From NCBI GenBank assembly GCA_029266735.1, contig JAQSWG010000023.1, positions 1 to 64,000 of the forward strand: 64,000 nucleotides of DNA. The letters are read 5' to 3'. Under the pieces are notes generated by a model. The model did not search any database and was not told the DNA's origin. It saw only the letters and a program-made list of their open reading frames with translations. Origin of the DNA: Ornithinibacter sp. Its GTDB lineage: Bacteria; Actinomycetota; Actinomycetes; Actinomycetales; Dermatophilaceae. Of this stretch, positions 29,585 to 38,274 are shown in pieces. Made by a program: the position numbers and the translations under genes. Each line of letters begins with the position of its first letter. Position 1 is the first letter of the stretch.

Positions 29585-31149
29585 CGCACGGTCCGCATCG
29601 CGCCCGCCGTGGCGACCGCACGCAGGGCAGCCGCCGCCTTGGCGACGCACTCCTCGTGCTCGGTGCGGGGGACCGAGTCGGCCACGATGCCGGCACCGGC
29701 CTGCACGTGCGCCACTCCGTCGAGGACGACCGCCGTGCGGATGGCGATGGCCATGTCGAGGTCACCGTGGAAGTCGAGGTAGCCCACGACGCCCCCGTAG
29801 ACCCCCCGCCGAGACGGTTCGTACTGCTCGATGAGGGCCAGTGCCCTCGGCTTCGGGGCACCGGAGAGCGTGCCGGCCGGGAAGGTCGACACGAGCACGT
29901 CGTAGGCGCTGACCCCCGGCCGGGTCTCCCCGACGACCGTCGACTCGATGTGCATGACGTGGCTGTAGCGGCGCACATCCATGAACTCGACGACGTCGAC
30001 CGTGCCCGGTCGGCACACTCTCTGGAGGTCGTTGCGGCCCAGGTCGACGAGCATGACGTGCTCCGAGCGCTCCTTGGGGTCGGCGAGGAGCTCGTCGGCG
30101 AGACGCACGTCCTCCTCGGGGGTCTTCCCGCGCGGCCGGGAGCCGGCGATGGGATGGGTGATCGCCCGGTCACCGGTGACCCGGACGAGCGCCTCGGGCG
30201 AGCTGCCGACGACCGCGTACGACGAGCCGTCGGGTGCGGGGAACCGGAACAGGTACATGTAGGGGCTCGGGTTCGAGGCCCGCAACGCCCGGTAGACGTC
30301 GAGCGGATCGGCCGGACAGTCGAGGGAGAACCGCTGGGAGAGGACCACCTGGAACACCTCGCCGGCCCTGATGTCCTCCTTCGCCAGCTCGACGACCTCC
30401 TCGTACCGCTCGGGTGTGGTGTTGGACCGCACCCTGGCCATCCCCGCCTCGACGGCGCCGGTGTCGACGACCGCCACCGTGCTCTCGGCGGGCGCCGCCA
30501 GGGCACGTGTCATGGCGTCGAGCCGCGCCACGGCATCCGCCCACGCGAGGTCGGCTCGCTCGTCGGTGTCGTCGTAGTTGACGGCGTTGGCGACGAGGAG
30601 GATCGAGCCGTCGGTGTGGTCGAGGACCGCGAGGTCGGTCGCGAGCATGAGCGCCAGCTCGGGCAGCGCGAGCTCGTCCGGGGTCGTCGCGGGCACCCGC
30701 TCCCACCGCCGCACCGCGTCGTAGGTGATCGCCCCGACCATGCCGCCGGTGAGCGGCGGGAGACCCGCGATCGGCTCGGTGGCGAGCACGTCCATGGTCG
30801 CCTGCAGGGCGTCCGTCGCCGGACCGCTCGTCGGCACCCCGACCGGCGGCTCACCGATCCAGTGCACGTCCCCGTCCCGCTCGGTGAGCGTCGCTCGGCT
30901 GGCGGCCCCGACGATGGACCACCGCGACCACACCCCGCCGTGCTCGGCGGACTCCAGGAGGAACGTGCCCGGGCGCTCACCGGCGAGCTTGCGGTAGACG
31001 CCGACGGGGGTCTCGGCATCGCCCATGAGCCGGCGCACGACCGGGATGACCCGGCGGTCGCGCGCGAGCACGCCGAAGACGTCCAGGGTGGGCCAGGTCT
31101 GCCCGAAGGTCAGGTCCGGCGTCGACGCCGTGGGGGATGCCGTGCTCAC
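29581..31149 (-). CDS. trpE: Anthranilate synthase component I
   Basis: 522 residues. Tryptophan feedback site in the N-terminal domain ([20 protein letters not shown] contains the LLES element), and chorismate-binding motifs [63 protein letters not shown] and [11 protein letters not shown]. Makes anthranilate from chorismate with a glutamine amidotransferase partner; trpG and trpD are not in this window. GTG 31149 overlaps the hisI stop as GTGA. Confidence 0.96.
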   Translation of the reverse strand: MSTASPTASTPDLTFGQTWPTLDVFGVLARDRRVIPVVRRLMGDAETPVGVYRKLAGERPGTFLLESAEHGGVWSRWSIVGAASRATLTERDGDVHWIGEPPVGVPTSGPATDALQATMDVLATEPIAGLPPLTGGMVGAITYDAVRRWERVPATTPDELALPELALMLATDLAVLDHTDGSILLVANAVNYDDTDERADLAWADAVARLDAMTRALAAPAESTVAVVDTGAVEAGMARVRSNTTPERYEEVVELAKEDIRAGEVFQVVLSQRFSLDCPADPLDVYRALRASNPSPYMYLFRFPAPDGSSYAVVGSSPEALVRVTGDRAITHPIAGSRPRGKTPEEDVRLADELLADPKERSEHVMLVDLGRNDLQRVCRPGTVDVVEFMDVRRYSHVMHIESTVVGETRPGVSAYDVLVSTFPAGTLSGAPKPRALALIEQYEPSRRGVYGGVVGYLDFHGDLDMAIAIRTAVVLDGVAHVQAGAGIVADSVPRTEHEECVAKAAAALRAVATAGAMRTVR

Positions 31150-31553
31150 ACCGGTCCGTCCCGGCCCGGCTCCCCGCCCGGGCTCAGGGCGGGGGCGACC
31201 ACGGCGGCCAGGTCGCCGGCGTCGAAGCAGGTGCGGTCCCCGGTGTGGCAGGCGGCACCCACCTGGTCGACCCGGACGAGCAGGGTGTCCCCGTCGCAGT
31301 CGAGGGCCACCGAGCGGACGTGCTGGGTGTGTCCCGACGTGTCGCCCTTGCGCCAGTACTCCCCGCGGCTCCGGGACCAGAAGGTCACCCGCCCCTCGGT
31401 GAGGGTCCGCCGCAGCGCCTCGTCGTCCATCCACCCGAGCATGAGGACCTCACCGGTGTCGTGCTGCTGCACGACGGCGGGCACCAGTCCGGCGGCGTCG
31501 CGCCTCAGCCGCGCGGCGATCGAGGGGTCGAGGTGCAGGTCGGGGGTGGGCAC
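31146..31553 (-). CDS. hisI: Phosphoribosyl-AMP cyclohydrolase
   Basis: 135 residues. [49 protein letters not shown] and CHTGDRTCF carry the zinc and magnesium ligands of HisI. Third step family of histidine synthesis (opens the AMP ring). GTG 31553 is preceded at 6 nt by CAGAAT (31560-31565), a possible leaderless -10 box, so the hisI-trpE-... unit may start here. Confidence 0.93.
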   Translation of the reverse strand: MPTPDLHLDPSIAARLRRDAAGLVPAVVQQHDTGEVLMLGWMDDEALRRTLTEGRVTFWSRSRGEYWRKGDTSGHTQHVRSVALDCDGDTLLVRVDQVGAACHTGDRTCFDAGDLAAVVAPALSPGGEPGRDGPV

Positions 31554-31658
31554 CTCGTCATTCTGCCGTGGCGACGCGCGTCGTCTGACGGGGGGCCGAC
31601 CGCCGGACGGGCACCGCGGGACGACGCCGGTCGAGGGCCAGGAGCGCCGCGACGAGGA

Positions 31659-31682
31659 CGTCGCCCCCGGACCGGGGCGACG
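31659..31682 (-). terminator. Hairpin terminator after hisF
   Basis: A 9-bp perfect stem, CGTCGCCCC and GGGGCGACG, with a 6-nt loop begins a few bases after the hisF stop on the minus strand. There is no T-tract, as is common in actinobacteria. Confidence 0.55.
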
Positions 31683-31687
31683 ATCGG

Positions 31688-32461
31688 TCAGCGCACCGGC
31701 TGGCCGTCGGCGCGGAGCGCGTCCTTCACCTCGGCGATGGTGAGCTCGCCGAAGTGGAAGACGCTCGCCGCGAGCACGGCGTCCGCACCGGCCCGCACGG
31801 CCGGCGGGAAGTGCTCGAGCGCGCCGGCGCCCCCGCTGGCGACGACCGGCACGCTGACCGCTGCCCGGACGACCCGGATGAGCTCCAGGTCGAAGCCGTC
31901 CCGGGTGCCGTCCGCGTCCATGGAGTTGAGGAGGATCTCGCCCGCGCCCAGCTCGGCCGCTCGGGCGCACCACTCGACCGCGTCGACCCCCGTCCGGCTG
32001 CGCCCGCCGTGGGTCGTCACCTCGAACCCGCCCGACGGCCGTCCGGAGGCGTCCCGGCGGCGCCGCACGTCGGCCGAGAGGACGAGGACCTGGGCCCCGA
32101 ACCGCTCCGCCGTCTCGGCGATGAGCTCCGGGCGGGCGATCGCGGCGGTGTTGACCCCGACCTTGTCGGCACCTGCGCGCAGCAGCCGGTCGACGTCGTC
32201 GACCGTGCGCACCCCTCCCCCGACGGTGAGCGGGATGAACACCTCCTCGGCCGTGCGGGCGACGACGTCGTACATCGTCGCCCGGTCCCCGCTGCTCGCC
32301 GTGACGTCGAGGAAGGTCAGCTCGTCGGCGCCCTGGTCGCCGTAGCGGCGGGCGAGCTCCACCGGGTCACCCGCGTCCCTGAGGTTCTCGAAGTTGACAC
32401 CCTTGACGACCCGTCCGGCGTCGACGTCGAGGCAGGGGATGACGCGGACCGCCACGGACAT
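31688..32461 (-). CDS. hisF: Imidazole glycerol phosphate synthase cyclase subunit
   Basis: 257 residues, TIM barrel with [20 protein letters not shown] (first catalytic Asp), [42 protein letters not shown] and [10 protein letters not shown]. The second catalytic Asp region reads [10 protein letters not shown], slightly divergent from the usual VSIDA. ATG 32461 follows a TAGATT box by 6 nt. Separated from hisI by a hairpin terminator. Confidence 0.95.
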   Translation of the reverse strand: MSVAVRVIPCLDVDAGRVVKGVNFENLRDAGDPVELARRYGDQGADELTFLDVTASSGDRATMYDVVARTAEEVFIPLTVGGGVRTVDDVDRLLRAGADKVGVNTAAIARPELIAETAERFGAQVLVLSADVRRRRDASGRPSGGFEVTTHGGRSRTGVDAVEWCARAAELGAGEILLNSMDADGTRDGFDLELIRVVRAAVSVPVVASGGAGALEHFPPAVRAGADAVLAASVFHFGELTIAEVKDALRADGQPVR

Positions 32462-32494
32462 GAGCCCAATCTAGCCAGCACTAGAGTTCCGGCC
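32462..32494. promoter_or_regulatory. Divergent leaderless promoter pair (hisF / kinase)
   Basis: Minus strand: TAGATT (32473-32468) then 6 nt and hisF ATG. Plus strand: TAGAGT (32482-32487) then 7 nt and the kinase ATG at 32495. Only 33 bp separate the two start codons, so the two RNA polymerase sites would compete. Confidence 0.6.
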
Positions 32495-33163
32495 ATGCCC
32501 CTCCCGCCGGCCGAGCCCACCGGGGCCCGCGGCACGCGCGCGGGGGGCCCGGTCGAGGGCGGCACCACCTCGGAGGTCGGCACCCGACGTCCCGCGCTCG
32601 CGGGTGGACGAGCGGATCCTGCAGACGTCGGCGTCGTCGCCGCCGCGGCTCGTGCCGCCTCCCCTGTCGCCGGCACCACGATCGTCGTCTCCCTCGACGG
32701 GCGGAGCGGGTCCGGCAAGACGGTGCTGGGGAGCGCCGTGGCCGAGGCGCTCGACTGCCCGGTCGTGCACCTCGACGACATCTTCCCCGGGTGGGACGGT
32801 CTCGCGGCGGGGGTCCAGCTCGTGACCGAGCACGTCCTCGTGCCGCTCAGCCGAGGTGAGCAGCCGGCATACCCCACGTGGGACTGGCGGCGGAGCCGGC
32901 CGGGACCGTCGGTGCGCGTCGAGCCGTCGACGCACCTGGTGCTCGAGGGGTGCGGCGCGCTCGTCCCGCCCGCGCTGGGGTATGCCGCCGTGCGGGTCTG
33001 GCTGGACGCCCCGGTCGCGCTGCGCCGGGAGCGGGCGCTGGCCCGGGACGGTGAGCTCTACGCGCCGCACTGGGCCCGCTGGGCCGCCCAGGAGGACGCC
33101 GTGTACGCCACGGCCAACCCGCGCGACCATGCCCATGTCGTGCTGTCCACCGGCGACGCGTGA
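32495..33163 (+). CDS. P-loop nucleoside/uridine kinase-like ATP-binding protein
   Basis: 222 residues. After a disordered Pro/Gly/Arg-rich start of about 55 residues comes VVSLDGRSGSGKTVLGSAVAEAL (Walker A near residues 68-76) and VVHLDDIFPGWDGLAAGV, as in uridine-kinase-like small-molecule kinases; a VLEGCGAL segment supplies the second acidic strand, and RRERALARDG is a probable lid. The substrate is not known. GTGA overlap couples it to the MFS gene. The leaderless ATG sits 7 nt after TAGAGT. Confidence 0.82.
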   Translation: MPLPPAEPTGARGTRAGGPVEGGTTSEVGTRRPALAGGRADPADVGVVAAAARAASPVAGTTIVVSLDGRSGSGKTVLGSAVAEALDCPVVHLDDIFPGWDGLAAGVQLVTEHVLVPLSRGEQPAYPTWDWRRSRPGPSVRVEPSTHLVLEGCGALVPPALGYAAVRVWLDAPVALRRERALARDGELYAPHWARWAAQEDAVYATANPRDHAHVVLSTGDA

Positions 33164-34368
33164 AGCCCCGGATGCCGATGTGGGCGGTGGTCGCCGCCCT
33201 CGTCCTCGTCGCGGCGAACCTCCGCACCCTCATGGCCAGCCTCCCGCCGCTGGCCGAGGCGGTCCGCGCCGACCTGGGCCTGTCCAGCGCCTGGATGGGC
33301 GTGCTGACGACCGTGCCGGTGCTCTGCATGGGACTGCTCGCTCCGGTCGCCAACCAGGTCGCACGGAGGGTCGGCTCCGCGCGCTCGATCGCCTCGGGCA
33401 TCGCGATCGTGCTCTCGGGGCTGGTCCTGCGCGGTGCGGGGGGCGAGGCGGTGTGGGCGCTGTATGCCGGGACCTTCCTGGCCGGCACGGGGATCGCCCT
33501 CGCCGGCACGCTGCTCCCCGGCATCGTCAAGGCCGTCTTCCCGCCCCGCCGTGCCGGCCTGGGCACCGGCCTCACGATGTTCTCGATGATGGGCGGCGCA
33601 GCGGTGGCGTCGGCAGCCGCGGTGCCGTTGGCCACCGCCTTGGGCGGCTGGTCCCGCTCGCTCCTCGCGTGGGCCGTCGTCGCACTCGTCGGGATGCTGG
33701 CGTGGGTGCCGGTCACTCGGGCGGTGCACCACCACACACTGCCCGACCAGGCACCCGAGGACGTCAGCCACGCGCTTCCCTGGGCGAGTGCGACGGCATG
33801 GCTGCTCGCCGCATACCTGACCTGCCAGTCGTGGCAGTTCTACTCCGCCCTCGCCTGGCTCGCCCCGACGTACGAGACGCACGGGTGGAGCGCGAGGGAT
33901 GCCGGGCTGCTCATGGCGGTCTTCACCGGTTCCCAGCTCGTGTCAGGGCTGGTCGCACCGACTCTCCTCGACCGGGTCCCGGACGCCCGGGTGCTCCTCG
34001 TGGCCGCAGGCGTGCTCGGCGGCCTCGGCCAGGTCGGGGTCTGGCTCGCGCCCGACACCGCGCCGTGGCTGTGGGCCGTGCTGCTCGGTGCCGGGCAGGG
34101 CGCCGCCTTCGCGCTCGGGCTCGTGCTGCTCGTCCGGTATGCCGCAACACCCCGGGACAGCGCCCGCCTCACGGCGATGGCGTTCCTCGTCAGCTACAGC
34201 GTCGCGGCATTCGGGCCGGCGGCGATGGGGGCAGTGGAGGACACGACGGGTGGCTTCGCGTGGGTGTGGGCGCTCCTCGCCCTCGTCGCCGTGCCCCAGC
34301 TCGCGCTCGCGGTCCGGCTCAGGCCTGACCTGCAACGGGTGGGTGCAGGAAGCGTCGTCACGTCCTGA
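33160..34368 (+). CDS. MFS transporter, CynX/NimT-like
   Basis: 402 residues, about twelve membrane helices. VVAALVLVAANLRTLMASLPPL at the N-terminus and GTFLAGTGIALAGTLLPGIVKAVFPPRRAGLGTGL (helix 4-5 with the RR loop) resemble the CynX/NimT branch of the major facilitator family (cyanate and 2-nitroimidazole type exporters). Substrate not predictable. GTG 33160 overlaps the kinase stop; the 3' end overlaps the convergent SRPBCC gene by 11 bp. Confidence 0.87.
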   Translation: MKPRMPMWAVVAALVLVAANLRTLMASLPPLAEAVRADLGLSSAWMGVLTTVPVLCMGLLAPVANQVARRVGSARSIASGIAIVLSGLVLRGAGGEAVWALYAGTFLAGTGIALAGTLLPGIVKAVFPPRRAGLGTGLTMFSMMGGAAVASAAAVPLATALGGWSRSLLAWAVVALVGMLAWVPVTRAVHHHTLPDQAPEDVSHALPWASATAWLLAAYLTCQSWQFYSALAWLAPTYETHGWSARDAGLLMAVFTGSQLVSGLVAPTLLDRVPDARVLLVAAGVLGGLGQVGVWLAPDTAPWLWAVLLGAGQGAAFALGLVLLVRYAATPRDSARLTAMAFLVSYSVAAFGPAAMGAVEDTTGGFAWVWALLALVAVPQLALAVRLRPDLQRVGAGSVVTS

Positions 34369-35290
34369 GGTCGCGCAGCTGACCGGTGTGGGCCGGGAGG
34401 TGCCGGGTGGCCTGCGTGTGCACGGCGATGCGGCCCCAGTGCACCGGCTCGTCCAGGACGACGGTGCCGTCGTGCAGCATCCGGCAGTGCACGGGGGTGG
34501 CGAGCCGGCTCCGATCCAGTCGTGCCGTGGCCGCCCTCGCCACGGCGCTGATCGACCGCGCCCGGGCCACGAGCTGGGAGAGGTCGCCGGCGTCCTGGAC
34601 GAAGGCGTCCAGCACCGCACGGTCCTGGCACACCTCGTTCGCGAACACGAGCTCGCCGCGACCCTGGACGATGGCCTGCGCGACGGCGGTCATCGCCAGG
34701 TCGTTGAGCGCCACGTGCGCCACGACCTGGCCCGCGTCCCACTCACCGTCGGGTGGCGGCCCGAAGCCGCCGCGCTCCGCCTCCTCGAAGAACGCGGCAT
34801 ACGCCCCGTCGAGCACGGAGAGGTTGACCGCTTCGGGCCGCTCCTCGGCGCCGTCGGCGAAGTGGTCCAGCACGTGGCCCCAAGCACCCGGGCCGACGTA
34901 CCCTCGGCGACGAGGCATCGCGCTCTCGCCGAAGGCCTCCCAGCCGCGGTGCTCGAGCTCGACGCGGGTCCCGACCCCGTCCCGGGCGAACCGGACCTCC
35001 ACCTCGGAGGCGTCGTCCTCGTCACGCCCCGGGTGCCAGGTGAAGAGGATCCGGTGCGGCGGCTCCCAGGCGAGCACCTCGCCCCAGACGGAGACCCTGC
35101 CGTCGACGGCCCGTTCGACGAGCCGGCCGTCCTCGAACGAGATGCCGCCCGAGTGGTCGCCGAAGACCCCGTGCGTCGCCAGCGGCCACCACGCCCCGAT
35201 CAGCCGCGTGAAGACGTCGAACGCGTCCTCGACGCCCCGGTCGACCTGAGCCGACCGCAGGATGGGAGGCACCGCGGGCCGCGGGGTCAT
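34358..35290 (-). CDS. SRPBCC (AHSA1-like) protein with DinB-like C-terminal domain
   Basis: 310 residues in two parts. Residues 1-150 are an AHSA1/SRPBCC ligand-binding domain (VDRGVEDAFDVFTRLIGAWWPL, RILFTWHPGRDEDDASEVEVRF, TRVELEHRGWE). From about residue 185 a four-helix DinB/mycothiol-S-transferase-like domain follows, with WDAGQVVAHVALNDLAM and the closing HTQATRHLPAHTGQL, where the spaced histidines fit a metal site. The ArsR regulator gene upstream overlaps as ATGA, a common pairing. Possibly a thiol-dependent detoxification protein; unproven. Confidence 0.8.
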   Translation of the reverse strand: MTPRPAVPPILRSAQVDRGVEDAFDVFTRLIGAWWPLATHGVFGDHSGGISFEDGRLVERAVDGRVSVWGEVLAWEPPHRILFTWHPGRDEDDASEVEVRFARDGVGTRVELEHRGWEAFGESAMPRRRGYVGPGAWGHVLDHFADGAEERPEAVNLSVLDGAYAAFFEEAERGGFGPPPDGEWDAGQVVAHVALNDLAMTAVAQAIVQGRGELVFANEVCQDRAVLDAFVQDAGDLSQLVARARSISAVARAATARLDRSRLATPVHCRMLHDGTVVLDEPVHWGRIAVHTQATRHLPAHTGQLRDLRT

Positions 35291-35598
35291 GACCGCTCAC
35301 CGCCCTCGGCGTGGGCGACGAAGGCGTCCAGCGCGTCGTCCCAGAACCGGTCGACCCAGGCCCGCAGCCCGGCCAGGCCGTCGAGGTCCACGCGATGGAG
35401 GCGTCTGGTCCCCTCCGGGCGCACGGTGACCAGTCCCGCCTCCCGAAGGACCCGCAGGTGCTGGGACACCGCGGGCTGGCTGACGCCCGTCGCGTCGGTC
35501 AGCTCGCGGACGCTTCGCTCCCCCCCGCGGAGCAGCTCGAGAACGGTCCGCCGGGTGCGGTCGCCCAGTGCGTCGAGGACACGTGCTTCATCGGCCAT
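35287..35598 (-). CDS. ArsR-family transcriptional regulator
   Basis: 103 residues. Winged helix: RVLDALGDRTRRTVLELLRGG, then the recognition region TGVSQPAVSQHLRVLREAGLVTVRPEG and a wing RRLHRVD. There are no obvious metal-binding cysteines, so it is the SRPBCC-associated type rather than a metal sensor. Starts 5 nt after a TATGAT box inside a palindrome (35601-35611), suggesting autoregulation. Translationally coupled to the SRPBCC gene. Confidence 0.9.
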   Translation of the reverse strand: MADEARVLDALGDRTRRTVLELLRGGERSVRELTDATGVSQPAVSQHLRVLREAGLVTVRPEGTRRLHRVDLDGLAGLRAWVDRFWDDALDAFVAHAEGGERS

Positions 35599-35611
35599 GC
35601 CTTATCATAAG
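35599..35611 (-). promoter_or_regulatory. ArsR promoter and palindromic operator
   Basis: CTTATGATAAG (35601-35611) is an 11-bp palindrome that contains the -10-like TATGAT and also AAGG just before the ATG. A regulator bound here would block transcription and translation of its own operon. A real AT-rich island in this GC-rich DNA. Confidence 0.6.
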
Positions 35612-35630
35612 CGCAGGGCGATGAACGGAG

Positions 35631-36095
35631 TCAACCCCTGGTGTTCCTGCGGTGCTGCGAGACGAGACCTGCCAACCGGTGCGCCTCGGACCGGGCCACC
35701 TCGCCGTCGACCCGTTGGATGGCCATGACCGCGAGCTCCTCGGTGTCGTCGAGCTCCACGCTGGCCCACGGCGCACCGTCCGGGAACCGCACCTGGACGA
35801 TGTCGCCCCACTCCACTCGCCGGGTGACGAGGAGGTTGCGGACCGTCAGGCCGTCGTCGTCCGGCACGGCACGGATGCTCGCGTACCGCAGGAGGAAGGC
35901 CCCAATGGCTGCTCCGAACCCCACGAGGGCGAGCTGGTCGGCGAGCCGCCAGCCTCCGGCGCGTCCCATGCCCACCGCAACGGCGGCACAGACGATGAGC
36001 GCAGCCGCCGCCATGACCAGGGGCACCGCCCTGCCCCGCCGAGGGCGGAACGGCGCGAACGGGGCGACGGCCGGGAAACGGCCGGAGTCGCTCAC
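35631..36095 (-). CDS. PH-domain membrane protein (hisG-associated)
   Basis: 154 residues. Two N-terminal membrane helices ([19 protein letters not shown] and [19 protein letters not shown]) followed by a bacterial PH-like domain ([35 protein letters not shown]) and a polar tail. Homologues sit directly after hisG in many actinobacteria; function unknown. GTG 36095 overlaps the hisG stop as GTGA. Because of the upstream deletion, the hisE reading frame now runs open into this frame. Confidence 0.85.
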   Translation of the reverse strand: MSDSGRFPAVAPFAPFRPRRGRAVPLVMAAAALIVCAAVAVGMGRAGGWRLADQLALVGFGAAIGAFLLRYASIRAVPDDDGLTVRNLLVTRRVEWGDIVQVRFPDGAPWASVELDDTEELAVMAIQRVDGEVARSEAHRLAGLVSQHRRNTRG

Positions 36096-36893
36096 AGGCG
36101 GCACGCGGTGATGTCGGTGACGAGGATGGCCCTGGCGCCGAGGTCGTACAGCTCGTCCATGATCGCGTTGGTGGTCGACCGCGGCACCATGGCACGAACG
36201 GCGAACCACTCGGGATTCTGCAGCGGCGAGACGGTGGGTGACTCCAGGCCCGGCGTGATCGAGCAGGCGGCGTCGACGAGCGTCGCCGGGACGTCGTAGT
36301 CGAGCATCACGTAGTGCCGGGCGGTGGTGACGCCGAGGAGACGACGCCGGAGCACCTCGATGCCGGCCTTCTCCTCGCTGCCCTCTCGTCGGACCAGCAC
36401 GGCCTCGCTGCGCAGGATGGGCTCGCCGAAGACCTCGAGCCCCTGGGAGCGCAACGTCGCACCGGTCTCGACGACGTCCGCGATGACGTCCGCGACCCCG
36501 AGGGTGATGGCGGTCTCCACGGCCCCGTCCAGGCGCACGACAGCAGCGGAGACGCCGTGGTCGGCCAGGTGCTTCTCGACGAGACCGGGGTAGCTCGTCG
36601 CGACGCGGTGACCGGCCACGTCGGCGAGGGCGGACGCGGTGCCGGGGCGGGCGGCATACCGGAACGTCGAGGTCCCGAAGCCGAGACCCATGACCTCGAC
36701 GGCGGCCGAGCCGGAGTCCAGCAGCAGGTCCCGCCCGGTGACACCACAGTCCACCGTCCCCGACCCGACATAGACGGCGATGTCGCGGGGCCGGAGGTAG
36801 AAGAGCTCCACGCCGTTGTCGGCATCGACGACGATGAGCTCCTTGGGGTCCCGGCGCACGCGGTATCCCGCCTCCCGGAGCATGGCGGCCGCC
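36092..36893 (-). pseudogene. hisG: ATP phosphoribosyltransferase, N-terminus missing
   Basis: The reading frame from [11 protein letters not shown] onward is a normal long-form His[61 protein letters not shown] (PRPP-binding), and the regulatory C-terminal domain ([24 protein letters not shown]). The usual first ~16 residues (MLRVAVPNKGxLSE), an active-site strand and loop, are absent, and what precedes the intact part is the hisE reading frame. The first in-frame ATG now is at 36883. First enzyme of histidine synthesis, probably inactive if the deletion is real. Confidence 0.75.
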
Positions 36894-37139
36894 GTCGTCC
36901 GGTGAGATGTCCGCCGCCAGCATGAGCACCTGGAGGTGGTACAGCAGCTGGCTGATCTCCTCGGCGGTCCGTTCGGCGCCCTCGTGCTCGGCGGCCATCC
37001 ACACCTCGGCCGCCTCCTCGACGATCTTCTTGCCGATGGCATGCACGCCGGCGTCCAGGGCCGCCACGGTGCCCGACCCGGGGGGTCGGGTCAGGGCCTT
37101 CTCGGCCAGCTCGGCATACAGGCCGTCGAACGTCTTCAC
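36885..37139 (-). pseudogene. hisE: Phosphoribosyl-ATP pyrophosphatase, C-terminus lost
   Basis: Starts at GTG 37139: [44 protein letters not shown] and [19 protein letters not shown] are clear HisE motifs including the acidic metal ligands. After ISPDD the expected last residues (VYRHL-stop) are missing and the frame continues into out-of-frame hisG sequence. All catalytic motifs are kept, so a long fused product might still have some activity. Leaderless start: TACGCT lies 8 nt upstream. Confidence 0.72.
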
Positions 37140-37153
37140 GAGAGCCAAGCGTA
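37140..37153 (-). promoter_or_regulatory. Leaderless hisE promoter -10 box (TACGCT)
   Basis: Minus-strand TACGCT (37153-37148), 8 nt, then the GTG at 37139. A strong hairpin lies immediately upstream where the -35 would be. Confidence 0.45.
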
Positions 37154-37182
37154 CGGGGGCGAGGGGTGACCCCTCGCCCCCG
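37154..37182 (-). terminator. Hairpin terminator of pnuX
   Basis: Perfect 13-bp stem (CGGGGGCGAGGGG / CCCCTCGCCCCCG) with a TGA/TCA loop, 13 bp after the pnuX stop. No T-tract. Confidence 0.65.
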
Positions 37183-37194
37183 TCCGGCGCCGCG

Positions 37195-37959
37195 TCAGCC
37201 GACGTGGGCCGGCTCCACCTCACGCTCCGGTTCCGGGCGTTCGGTGCGGGTGACCTTGACCCACTGGGTGAAGCCGTAGATGACGAACATCCCGTAGAAG
37301 GTGTACATCACGGCGGTCGGCACGTAGCCGGTCGCGAAGCCGAGGGGCACGCCGACCAGGTCGACCCCGATCCAGGCCAGCCAGAACTCGTTCCAGCCCC
37401 GGGCCATCGCGTAGGTGGCGACGATCGAGCCCACGAAGATCCAGGCGTCGCACCAGTAGAACCACCACTGCGGCGTGTAGAACGGGTTCGGCGAGGCCTC
37501 CCAGAGGGCCACGAACACCTGGTGGACGATGACGGTGCCGACCAGCCAGCAGGCGACGACCGCGACCCGCTCACCCGGGCGCATCCAGCGCGGGACGATC
37601 GCCGGGGCGTCGCTGGCAGCCCCCATCCGGCGCCGGTGCTGCGCCCAGCGGACCCAGCCGTAGATGCTGACGACGATGAAGAAGACTTGACGGCCGGACT
37701 GGCCGTACAGCGGGATCCGCTCGTCGGCCCCGAAGGCGGCGCCGACGTAGACGAAGAACAGCATGATGTTGGCCACGATGCCGACCGGCCAGGCCCACAC
37801 GAGGCGCTTCATGCCGAGCCAGGCGGAGGCGATGCCGATCGAGACGCCGATCAGCTCGAGCCAGTGCAGCTCGTACTTGCCGATGGGGATGGTCGCGTCG
37901 ATGACCTGCTGGAAGAAGTTCTGCGACGGGTCAGTGGCCGCCGCAAGGAGGGTGTTCAT
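37195..37959 (-). CDS. pnuX: PnuC-family transporter, probably riboflavin (PnuX type)
   Basis: 254 residues with about seven membrane helices. [45 protein letters not shown] and the signature [21 protein letters not shown] are PnuC-family; the aromatic [19 protein letters not shown] and [16 protein letters not shown] helices complete the fold. An FMN riboswitch upstream points to riboflavin rather than nicotinamide riboside as substrate, as for actinobacterial PnuX. AAAGGA lies about 12 nt before ATG 37959 and is caught in a hairpin. No riboflavin synthesis genes are adjacent. Confidence 0.88.
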   Translation of the reverse strand: MNTLLAAATDPSQNFFQQVIDATIPIGKYELHWLELIGVSIGIASAWLGMKRLVWAWPVGIVANIMLFFVYVGAAFGADERIPLYGQSGRQVFFIVVSIYGWVRWAQHRRRMGAASDAPAIVPRWMRPGERVAVVACWLVGTVIVHQVFVALWEASPNPFYTPQWWFYWCDAWIFVGSIVATYAMARGWNEFWLAWIGVDLVGVPLGFATGYVPTAVMYTFYGMFVIYGFTQWVKVTRTERPEPEREVEPAHVG

Positions 37960-37966
37960 GAGGGGT

Positions 37967-38003
37967 GTTCGTCCTTTGGGTTCGTTGTGCTTCTCGGACG
38001 AAC
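37967..38003 (-). promoter_or_regulatory. RBS-sequestering hairpin (riboswitch expression platform)
   Basis: GTTCGTCC and GGACGAAC form a perfect 8-bp stem on the minus strand. The 3' arm overlaps the AAAGGA ribosome site of pnuX, so folding would mask it. It lies between the FMN aptamer and the start codon. Confidence 0.65.
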
Positions 38004-38063
38004 TCCGGGGACGTGCACCACGGGCGGGCCGGCGGTCGACAGACCTCCGGCACAACCGTCGTA

Positions 38064-38186
38064 CGTGCTGCCTACCATCCGGACTTTCACCGTCGGTCCA
38101 GGAGTTGCACCTGGTCAACCGGCCGCTGGCTGCGGTCGGGTCGCGGACTGTCACCGCCGGCTCGGAGTTTCACCGACCCCGGAGCA
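38064..38186 (-). ncRNA. FMN riboswitch (RFN element)
   Basis: The minus strand reads the canonical aptamer in order: GGTCGGTGAAACTCCGA, then GGCGGTGACAGTCCGCGA, a variable arm ending in GGTTGACC, GGACCGACGGTGAAAGTC and GGATGGTAGGCAG. These match the conserved RFN stems P2-P6 and closing P1. It senses FMN and here controls pnuX, most likely at translation through the downstream hairpin. Confidence 0.95.
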
Positions 38187-38274
38187 CGTGGGGCCAGTAT
38201 GCCGCAGGGTCACCGGCGAACGCGGTCGTACCTGCGTGGGGAGCGGAGATCCGCGTCACGACCGTGAGGCCAGC

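Noticed and set aside
35631-37223. 530-codon minus frame joining HisE start to PH-domain protein
   Set aside because: Its middle third is out-of-frame hisG; the continuity is an accident of the hisE/hisG deletion, not a designed fusion.
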